From contig WAOH01000174.1 in the NCBI GenBank assembly GCA_015521385.1, positions 1-13,594 of the forward strand: 13,594 bases of DNA, written 5' to 3'. This document shows, in pieces, positions 7,285 through 12,077 of the stretch; the first letter of the stretch is position 1, and the number at the start of each line of letters is the position of its first letter. A program made the translations under genes and the position numbers. The notes under the pieces are model-generated. The model was not told where the DNA came from, searched no databases, and saw only the letters and a list, made by a program, of their open reading frames with translations. Source of the stretch: Thermoproteota archaeon. Its GTDB lineage: Archaea > Korarchaeota > Korarchaeia > Korarchaeales > Korarchaeaceae.

Positions 7285-7291
7285 TTATTAT
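7285..7291 (+). promoter_or_regulatory. TATA-like element of the HAD/Trm112 transcript
   Basis: TTATTAT lies 22-28 bases before the ATG at 7313, with no Shine-Dalgarno sequence at that start, so a leaderless transcript is likely. It lies in the 48-base divergent gap shared with the four-Cys gene. Confidence 0.5.
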
Positions 7292-7312
7292 CCTCCGCTC
7301 CCTCGAAGTAAT

Positions 7313-8002
7313 ATGCTTTACCTCCTCTTCGACTTCTGGAGAACTATCATCGATCCTCCGGACTTGGACCTCTACTACAGGTACAGGGTCAGGAACATCC
7401 TGAGGGTGGAGGGCATAGAGGACCCGGACACTGAGGAGAGGGCCTTCAATTTCTACAGGAGGCTCTTCAACGCCTTCGATAGTAGGAGGAGGGCCAGTTG
7501 CACTGAGATACCTGCGACCTTGGAGTTGGAATCCTTCTTGAGTTTCTTGGGAGCTGAGGGCGTGAGAGATGAGCACCTGAGGGCGTACGCATCGCCCATG
7601 CTGGACTTGACCACCCTGAAACCGGGAGCTAGGGAGGTACTGGATGAGCTGTCCTCGAAGTACGAGCTGGCGGTGGTATCCAACACGCCCTACCACGACA
7701 TGGTGGTCGAGAGGTTGAGGAGGGATGGCCTACTCGACTTCTTCCAAGTCATCGTCTCATCCCACAGGGCCGGGGTCAGGAAGCCAGTCAGAGACATATT
7801 CCTGCGCGCGTTGGAGGTTATGGGTGCCAGACCCGAGGAAGCCGTTATGATCGGGGATTCCCCCTACGAGGACATCGAGGGCGCCAAGAAGGCGGGCATG
7901 AGGGCGATATGGGTAGTCAGAGAGGGTGTCCAGAGACCAGAGGCGGATGGCATGATTAAAAGCCTAGAGGAGTTACCTAATCTACTGAAGGTGATCACTT
8001 GA
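7313..8002 (+). CDS. HAD-superfamily hydrolase with DxW motif I
   Basis: A 229-residue haloacid dehalogenase-fold protein. Motif I is LLFDFWRTI: nucleophile D7 is present, but position +2, usually the acid/base Asp of phosphatases, is W9 and the following Gly is R10. Motif II is VVSNTPY (121-127), motif III is K157 in GVRKP, and motif IV is MIGDSPYEDIEGAKKAG (179-195) with D182 and D187. The helical cap spans about 15-100. The motif IV region is of the phosphoglycolate phosphatase/dehalogenase type. Loss of the second Asp is seen in dehalogenases (Tyr there) and in some archaeal HAD proteins, so the reaction is uncertain. The ATG at 7313 is supported by the TATA-like element. The stop overlaps the start of the Trm112-like gene (TTGA), indicating coupling. 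Confidence 0.82.
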   Translation: MLYLLFDFWRTIIDPPDLDLYYRYRVRNILRVEGIEDPDTEERAFNFYRRLFNAFDSRRRASCTEIPATLELESFLSFLGAEGVRDEHLRAYASPMLDLTTLKPGAREVLDELSSKYELAVVSNTPYHDMVVERLRRDGLLDFFQVIVSSHRAGVRKPVRDIFLRALEVMGARPEEAVMIGDSPYEDIEGAKKAGMRAIWVVREGVQRPEADGMIKSLEELPNLLKVIT

Positions 8003-8292
8003 GGAGGAGATTGCTAGATCTCTTGGCGTGCCCGGAATGCCATCACTTTCCCCTGAAGCTGATCGTTGAAAGGGAGGAATCGGTGGAGGGGTTACCCAGC
8101 AAACCGGAGAAGCCCCTCTGTGAGAAATGGTGCGCTTTCTCTGGAGGGGAGCCCAGCGACTCCTCCCTCTGCATGGAGTGCATGAGTAAGGAGGTGGTGA
8201 CCGGCAAGCTAATCTGCGAGAACTGTGGCGCAGAATACCCGATAGAGGCGGGTGTTCCTCGGATGCTGAGGCCTGAGGAGCTCAATCTCTAA
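7999..8292 (+). CDS. Trm112-like zinc-ribbon protein
   Basis: A 97-residue relative of Trm112, the small activator that stabilises several methyltransferases acting on tRNA, rRNA and release factor. The Trm112 core is clear: LLACPECHHFPLKL (8-21) with C11 and C14, then GKLICENCGAEYPIEAGVPRML (69-90) with C73 and C76. Between them is an insert with four more Cys (C41, C45, C58, C61) that could hold a second metal. I recall such inserts in crenarchaeal members. The start is TTG at 7999, overlapping the stop of the HAD gene by four bases, with GGTGATC at 7990-7996 as a near-perfect Shine-Dalgarno. Possible partners include the Trm14-like methyltransferase at 10869-12032, but no direct evidence links them. 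Confidence 0.82.
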   Translation: MRRRLLDLLACPECHHFPLKLIVEREESVEGLPSKPEKPLCEKWCAFSGGEPSDSSLCMECMSKEVVTGKLICENCGAEYPIEAGVPRMLRPEELNL

Positions 8293-8327
8293 ATTTCCCA
8301 TTCTCCCGATTATATGGGGGTGATCGG

Positions 8328-8849
8328 ATGCCTAGGATAATGATAGTGCACGGTGACATCACCGAGGTCGAAGTGGACGCCCTGGTGAATCCTGCCAATG
8401 TCCAGCTCGTCATGGGCGGAGGCGTTGCGGGCGCGATAAGGAGGAAGGGCGGTGAGGAGATCCAGGAGGAAGCCCTGAAAAAGGCTCCTGTGAGGATCGG
8501 GGAGGCCGTGGAGACTTCGGCCGGGAGGCTCAAGGCCAAATACGTGATCCACGCGCCTACGGTGGAGTCTCCCGGAGGGAGGAGTAATCCCGAGTTCGTG
8601 AGGAAGGCCGTGAAGGCCGCCCTCAAGAAGGCCGAGGAACTGGGTCTGAAGAGCCTAGCATTTCCAGCCATGGGAGCGGGAGTCGGAGGAGTGCCCGTAG
8701 AGGTGGCGGTGAGGATAATCTTGGAGGAGGCCATGAAATCCGATCTGGAGGAGGTGGTGCTGGTCGCGTGGAGCAATGAGGACTTCGAGACCTTCCAGAG
8801 GGTGGCGGCCCAGATGGACATAGAGGCCTCCCTAGGAGGGTCGTCGTGA
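8328..8849 (+). CDS. macro-domain protein (ADP-ribose binding, Af1521-like)
   Basis: A stand-alone 173-residue macro domain, expected to bind ADP-ribose or related nucleotides and perhaps remove ADP-ribose or acetyl-ADP-ribose. Visible motifs are VHGDITEVEVDALVNPAN (7-24) with adenine-binding D10, the phosphate loop MGGGVAGAIRRKGG (29-42) and FPAMGAGVGGVP (112-123). MacroD enzymes have Asp in the GGGVDGAI motif; here it is Ala (A34), as I recall for the archaeal prototype Af1521. Binding is therefore likely, while MacroD-style catalysis is doubtful. The ATG at 8328 is preceded by GGTGATC (8319-8325). It follows the Trm112-like gene by 35 bases on the same strand and may be co-transcribed with it. 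Confidence 0.88.
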   Translation: MPRIMIVHGDITEVEVDALVNPANVQLVMGGGVAGAIRRKGGEEIQEEALKKAPVRIGEAVETSAGRLKAKYVIHAPTVESPGGRSNPEFVRKAVKAALKKAEELGLKSLAFPAMGAGVGGVPVEVAVRIILEEAMKSDLEEVVLVAWSNEDFETFQRVAAQMDIEASLGGSS

Positions 8850-8875
8850 AACGCCGCGCGGCTCGGACTGTAAAA

Positions 8876-8883
8876 TTAATATA
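8876..8883 (+). promoter_or_regulatory. TATA box of tRNA-Tyr
   Basis: TTAATATA lies 25-32 bases before the first base of the tRNA, inside an AT-rich patch in an otherwise GC-rich region. This is the expected archaeal promoter position for a tRNA transcribed from, or close to, its 5' end. Confidence 0.7.
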
Positions 8884-8907
8884 GAGGGGTCGCACCCATC
8901 TAGGTGG

Positions 8908-9027
8908 CGGGGCGTAGCTCAGCCTGGCAGAGCGGCCGGCTGTAGAGGGCGCCGGGCGGCGCTCCGTCAGCGGCCCGCTCTCACAGATACCGGCAGGTCG
9001 GGGGTTCAAGTCCCCCCGCCCCGACCA
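8908..9027 (+). tRNA. tRNA-Tyr: tRNA-Tyr (anticodon GTA) with a 43-base intron
   Basis: Acceptor CGGGGCG (8908-8914) pairs fully with CGCCCCG (9017-9023). The D stem is GCTC/GAGC, and the anticodon stem GCCGG (8935-8939) pairs with CCGGC (8990-8994). The T stem is five G:C pairs around TTCAAGT. The anticodon loop is C-T-GTA-G, then the intron, then A38. C1:G72 and discriminator A73 are the archaeal/eukaryotic Tyr identity elements, which agrees with the anticodon. CCA (9025-9027) is encoded. The exons total 77 bases. The 3' T arm and acceptor are antisense to the end of the convergent 124-residue gene. Confidence 0.95.
8946..8988 (+). other. tRNA-Tyr intron with bulge-helix-bulge splice site
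   Basis: A 43-base intron at the canonical 37/38 position. The splice structure has exon CTGT (8940-8943) pairing with intron ACAG (8983-8986). Three-base bulges AGA (8944-8946) and ATA (8987-8989) flank this four-pair helix, and the anticodon stem forms the outer helix. Cuts after G37 and before A38 restore a normal loop. An alternative seven-pair inner helix, 8945-8951 with 8976-8982, would shrink the 5' bulge to one base. The boundaries could shift by one base without changing the mature tRNA. Confidence 0.88.
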
Positions 9028-9380
9028 CCCAGTCTCCTCATTATGAACGCGCCCAAGAGGGTCCTCTCCAAGTCCTTAGAGAGTATCTCCTTTGATGCCC
9101 TCTCCAAGCTCTCCTCGCTCATCATCCTCACCACCTTGTAGACGACCCTCCTCAGGGAGTCGTGCTCCTCGCATGCGAGGAAGAGGTCCTCGTCAGCCAT
9201 CTCTATGCCTGACCGTATCAGCTCATAGAGAGGTAGCTTCTCGGAGAGGAGGATGTCCCCTATCCTAGGAAATTCCCTCCTGAGCTCAGCAAAGGCATTA
9301 GACAGCTCCTTCTCGCTTATTCCCTTCCCCTCACTGAGTTTCGCCAGTACGTCCTTCAGGGTTGGTGGAAGGTCCCTCAC
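9006..9380 (-). CDS. hypothetical 124-residue helical protein
   Basis: Not recognised. It is a highly charged, Leu/Glu/Arg-rich, mostly alpha-helical protein with no membrane segment, one Cys (in FLACEEHD) and no known motif. The composition and the alternation of charged and hydrophobic residues look like a real archaeal protein rather than a chance frame. The start is GTG at 9380; no alternative in-frame start lies in the bases just upstream. A TATA-like CTTTACTT 22-29 bases upstream would make it leaderless. The last seven codons (ending RGGGT-stop) are antisense to the T arm, acceptor and CCA of tRNA-Tyr, and the stop codon lies in the T loop. The end of the protein may therefore be set by the tRNA rather than by selection on the protein. 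Confidence 0.6.
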   Translation of the reverse strand: MRDLPPTLKDVLAKLSEGKGISEKELSNAFAELRREFPRIGDILLSEKLPLYELIRSGIEMADEDLFLACEEHDSLRRVVYKVVRMMSEESLERASKEILSKDLERTLLGAFIMRRLGGRGGGT

Positions 9381-9449
9381 CTTACTGCCCCGTACATCGG
9401 GGAAGTAAAGGTTACATAAGGTGGCGCCCCATGCGACGGGGGGATGAGG

Positions 9450-9459
9450 GCCGGCCGGC
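9450..9459. repeat. 10-base perfect palindrome GCCGGCCGGC
   Basis: A self-complementary GC palindrome lying 70 bases upstream of the minus-strand start and about 118 bases upstream of the plus-strand start. It could be an operator for a dimeric regulator, or chance in GC-rich DNA. The sequence cannot separate the two. Confidence 0.45.
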
Positions 9460-9479
9460 TTACCTTACCCTTTTGAGCT

Positions 9480-9542
9480 CCCCGGAGGCGATGATGAAGT
9501 GGTCCTCCCCTGACCCCCTTCATCGGACCACCGCGTGCGGGG
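9480..9542 (+). other. structured element with two mutually exclusive hairpins; possible ncRNA
   Basis: An outer imperfect helix joins CCCCG (9480-9484) to CGGGG (9538-9542) and GCG (9488-9490) to CGC (9532-9534). Inside it, either GATGAAG (9493-9499) pairs with CTTCATC (9518-9524), or GTGGTCC (9499-9505) pairs with GGACCAC (9525-9531). The order a-b-a'-b' with no spacers means both cannot form fully at once. ATGATGA (9491-9497) fits box C of C/D guide RNAs, and CTGA follows at 9510-9513 after a 12-base interval, as for box D'. A second C'/D pair is not visible. Reading as a small RNA is tentative; the strand is inferred from the box C match. Confidence 0.4.
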
Positions 9543-9544
9543 AC

Positions 9545-9555
9545 TTTATAGTATA
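9545..9555 (+). promoter_or_regulatory. TATA box of the kinase-like gene pair
   Basis: TTTATAGTATA lies 22-32 bases ahead of the ATG at 9577, with no Shine-Dalgarno sequence at that start. This fits a leaderless transcript for the first membrane kinase-like gene. It begins three bases after the structured element ends. Confidence 0.65.
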
Positions 9556-9576
9556 GCCTCCACCGAACCGTCGTGA

Positions 9577-10263
9577 ATGAGAGCGGAGATCCCCATCATC
9601 CTAGTGTCGCTGCTAGTGTCGGCCGCATCCCTTTGGTACTGGAGTCCCGGCATCGATGAGATCCTCTGGCTGTTCGTACTGGTCGCTTGGATATCCGTAG
9701 TGGTGTTCTGGATCTCAAAAAAGGTAGCCGAGTTGCAGAACCTCTACGTAGCTAGAAAGGTGATACACATCCTATCGGGCGGGTTGGTCGCCGTATTGAC
9801 CCCCTACCTCTTCAAATCTCCGGCGATACCCCTGATTGGCGGCATCGGGATGACGGTGCTCACCTTACTCCCCAGGCTCAGGGGGGAGAAGTTCGACTGG
9901 TTCCAAGTTGAGGAGAACTTAGGAGAGGTCTACTTCTGCATAACGTGGACGTTGGTGATAGTTGGGCTGTGGTACATTGATCTGAACGCCGGCGTCGCCG
10001 CGGCGCTGTTCATGTCTGTGGGAGATGGGGTAACCGGCATAGTGAGGAACATCGTATACAAGAGATGGAGCAAGGGCGTCGCTGGCAGCGTGGCAATGCT
10101 CCTGGTTTCTCTACCCATAGGCGTCATTTACAAGGGGTACATAGGAGCCGTAGCCGCGATCGTGGCCACTCTAGTGGAGAGGTGGCCGAAGGTGGACGAT
10201 AACCTGACCGTTCCCACATTATCGGCCTTAGTGATGGTGCTGGGGGATGTCCTTTGGCAGTAA
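9577..10263 (+). CDS. dolichol/polyprenol kinase-like membrane protein (first of a pair)
   Basis: A 228-residue polytopic membrane protein resembling the CTP-dependent dolichol/phytol kinase and cytidylyltransferase family. It would phosphorylate a membrane isoprenoid alcohol, such as dolichol for N-glycosylation or geranylgeraniol salvage. Family-type motifs are RKVIHILSGG (60-69) after two N-terminal helices (about 4-22 and 29-47), SVGDGVTGIV (147-156) with G149-D150, WSKGVAGS (164-171) with K166, and DDNLTVP (207-213) near the C-terminus. About seven or eight hydrophobic helices are visible. The ATG at 9577 is supported by the TATA box spacing. The last 10 bases overlap the next gene, which has the same motif order, suggesting an ancient duplication. 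Exact substrate is unproven. Confidence 0.75.
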   Translation: MRAEIPIILVSLLVSAASLWYWSPGIDEILWLFVLVAWISVVVFWISKKVAELQNLYVARKVIHILSGGLVAVLTPYLFKSPAIPLIGGIGMTVLTLLPRLRGEKFDWFQVEENLGEVYFCITWTLVIVGLWYIDLNAGVAAALFMSVGDGVTGIVRNIVYKRWSKGVAGSVAMLLVSLPIGVIYKGYIGAVAAIVATLVERWPKVDDNLTVPTLSALVMVLGDVLWQ

Positions 10264-10898
10264 GCTCTAGGAGGAACGAGCTACTCAGGAAGCTAATACA
10301 CATACTGTTCTCCTCGGTTCTCCTAATCCCGATGATTGTCGGTGACTTTCTGGATCCCGGACTCGTCTATGCTGTGGCCCTCGCCGTTGGTGGGTGGATA
10401 TACTCCGTGCAAGTGAAGGGTCCGCCCCAATGGTTGAGAGCGGGTATGCAGATCCCCCAGCCTAGGGGGGTGGAAATAGTGCTCGACTCATTCAACAGGC
10501 TCGTGAGTCTCGTGGAGAGGGATTACGAGAGGAGGGCTGGCTGGCTCGGTGCTCTCTCCGGACTGGTGGGTGTCACCTCCTCCTACTTCCTGTTCGGCCC
10601 GCTCGCCTCCTACGGAATATTCGCCCTCATACTGACAGATGGGCTCTCCTCGATCGTTGGAATATCTTTAGGTAGGATCAGAGTTCCCATGGCCGATGGA
10701 ACCTTAGAGGGTACGACCGCTGGCCTCCTCTCCTACCTAGCGTTACTGACTTTCTTAACTGGCGACCCATACCTCTCGGCATTGGTGGCCGTGTCCGCCT
10801 CTATAGCAGAGCTGTACGGGGGTGAGGATAACATAGCTGTTCCCATAGTTAGCACGCTTGTCGCCTTCCTATCTGGAGCCCCTTCTCTCATAGGCTAA
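10254..10898 (+). CDS. dolichol/polyprenol kinase-like membrane protein (second of a pair)
   Basis: A 214-residue multi-helix membrane protein with the same motif order as its upstream neighbour: RKLIHILFSS (12-21), LTDGLSSIVG (127-136), ADGTLEGTTAG (147-157) and GEDNIAVP (190-197). The DGTLEGT block is closer to the dolichol-kinase consensus than the neighbour's, but the Lys usually just before it is missing (PMADGT). The neighbour has the Lys but a degenerate block. A hydrophilic, charged segment (about 53-97) splits the helices and is probably a cytoplasmic loop. The start is TTG at 10254, inside the last codons of the previous gene (10-base overlap), so translation is coupled. The 3' end overlaps the convergent methyltransferase gene by 30 bases. 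The two proteins may form a heterodimer; this is inference. Confidence 0.75.
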   Translation: MAVSSRRNELLRKLIHILFSSVLLIPMIVGDFLDPGLVYAVALAVGGWIYSVQVKGPPQWLRAGMQIPQPRGVEIVLDSFNRLVSLVERDYERRAGWLGALSGLVGVTSSYFLFGPLASYGIFALILTDGLSSIVGISLGRIRVPMADGTLEGTTAGLLSYLALLTFLTGDPYLSALVAVSASIAELYGGEDNIAVPIVSTLVAFLSGAPSLIG

Positions 10899-12032
10899 CA
10901 ACCTAGCCTCTATTCCGCCGTAGAGGATCCTCCTGTTGTAGACTAGGGAGAGGTTGCGCATAGCACTCATCAGCTTGGGGAGGGCTGGGCCCGCGCATAT
11001 GGCTGAGAACCTGCGCTCTAGCTTCTCCTCTAGGGCTAGAGCCATGTCTCGGAAGGTCTTGCCTATTCTCCTGTTCCTCCCAGTCCTCAACTCGTAGGGT
11101 GGGTCCGTGGCCACTGAGCTTATTCTATCGAGAGTAGCCAGCTCGCCCGCGTCCCTCACGTGGAACTGAATCTTTTCGTAGATGCCTGCTGATCTTGCGT
11201 TCTCCTCAGCCCCTCTTATGCTCTTGGGACTCACGTCGGAGCATATCACGTTCAAGTCCCTGTCTACGATGTGGGAGTCTTCTCGATCGAATATTTCCCC
11301 CTGTGAGATGCCTCGAAAGGGTATGAGGTGCTCCACCGGGTAGTTCCTCCTCCACCTCCCGGGAGGTATCCTCAGAGCGGCGAGCACCGCCTCAATGGGG
11401 ATCGTCCCGCCGCCGCACATGGGATCCACCAAGACCGAGGTGGGATCCTCCGACAGGGAGTCGAGCCAGCCACTGAGCTCGACCAGCGAGTAAGCTATGA
11501 CCGGATTGAGGGAGGTCCTGTGTTCGAATATCCTGTAACCCCTCCTGTGGAGGCTCTTCCCTGTTGTGTCCAATCCTAGGAGGAGGAGATTGCCGCTCAC
11601 ATATGTCCTGATTACCACATCTGGTCTCCTGAGGTTAGCCCTTATCCTAGTGCCGAGGGAAGAGAAGTGCTCCACAACGGCTTCTCCCACAGTGGCTGCC
11701 ACCTCGACGCTGGTGAAGTCATGATAGCCCACCCTCTCAGCCCTCACCGCGAATGTAGAGGTGGGACTGAAGAACGAGGACCATTCGACCGAGGAGGCCA
11801 CTCTCTTCACGGACTCCAAACTAATGGGATCCAGTACCTCCCTGCTCACCAGTATTAGGAACCTGATCGCGGTTCTCGATGTATAGTTAAGCCTCAAAAT
11901 CTCTTCTGGCTCTGCTGAAAACTCCACCTTCCCCGGTACCACTCCCTTAGCATCCCTGCCCAGCAGCTTCCCCACTTCCTCGATTAGAAAGGGATCCAGA
12001 CCCGGTATCGTGACCCCAAGCGTCCGCAGCAT
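10869..12032 (-). CDS. THUMP-domain tRNA guanine-N2 methyltransferase, Trm14-like
   Basis: A 387-residue S-adenosylmethionine-dependent methyltransferase for tRNA. The N-terminal region (about 1-160) fits the ferredoxin-like plus THUMP RNA-binding part and opens with the family's typical IPGLDPFLIEEV (9-20). LDTTGKSLHRRGYR (154-167) is the linker characteristic of the RlmL/Trm14 group. The catalytic domain has motif I, VDPMCGGGTIPIEA (202-215), acidic D266 in ICSDVSPKSI, and motif IV TDPPYELRTG (309-318). The group makes N2-methylguanosine, at position 6 of tRNA in Trm14 and at position 10 in Trm-G10 enzymes. Length and linker favour Trm14, but the target base is not certain. The ATG at 12032 has a TATA element 25-30 bases upstream. 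It may depend on a Trm112-type partner, as some relatives do. Confidence 0.82.
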   Translation of the reverse strand: MLRTLGVTIPGLDPFLIEEVGKLLGRDAKGVVPGKVEFSAEPEEILRLNYTSRTAIRFLILVSREVLDPISLESVKRVASSVEWSSFFSPTSTFAVRAERVGYHDFTSVEVAATVGEAVVEHFSSLGTRIRANLRRPDVVIRTYVSGNLLLLGLDTTGKSLHRRGYRIFEHRTSLNPVIAYSLVELSGWLDSLSEDPTSVLVDPMCGGGTIPIEAVLAALRIPPGRWRRNYPVEHLIPFRGISQGEIFDREDSHIVDRDLNVICSDVSPKSIRGAEENARSAGIYEKIQFHVRDAGELATLDRISSVATDPPYELRTGRNRRIGKTFRDMALALEEKLERRFSAICAGPALPKLMSAMRNLSLVYNRRILYGGIEARLLAYERRGSR

Positions 12033-12056
12033 ACCCTTATGTTTTTCCTGTCGAAG

Positions 12057-12062
12057 CTATAA
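12057..12062 (-). promoter_or_regulatory. TATA-like element of the methyltransferase gene
   Basis: Read on the minus strand, TTATAG lies 25-30 bases before the ATG at 12032, fitting a leaderless transcript. It sits in the 45-base divergent gap. On the plus strand the same place reads CTATAA, but it is too near the aminotransferase start at 12078 to serve that gene in the standard geometry. Confidence 0.55.
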
Positions 12063-12077
12063 GCCGAAGGTGTTCCC

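Larger units (their letters stand above)
9381..9576. other. divergent intergenic region with palindrome and structured element
   Basis: This is the longest gap in the window (196 bases), between divergent genes. Near its left end is a TATA-like element for the minus-strand gene (9402-9409). In the middle is a perfect 10-base palindrome (9450-9459), then a hairpin-forming element (9480-9542). On the right is the TATA box for the kinase-like gene. No convincing open reading frame of useful length lies within it. Confidence 0.7.

Noticed and set aside
7046..7312. A longer N-terminus for the second HAD protein, starting at 7046.
   Set aside because: Motif I lies at residue 7 from the ATG at 7313, as usual, and the extension is antisense to the four-Cys gene.
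7265..7696. An upstream extension of the four-Cys gene on the minus strand to 7696.
   Set aside because: It is antisense to the HAD gene, and the ATG at 7264 has a good Shine-Dalgarno sequence.
8623..9009. A 128-residue minus-strand frame across the macro gene end and tRNA.
   Set aside because: Its Pro/Arg/Ser-rich composition is typical of antisense reading of GC-rich genes, and it runs antisense to both the macro domain and the tRNA.
9491..9513. A complete C/D-box guide RNA (box C ATGATGA, CTGA).
   Set aside because: Only one box C and one CTGA are seen; no C' and D pair follows within 60 bases, and the flanking helix does not match the usual terminal stem. It is kept only as a hypothesis inside the structured-element entry.
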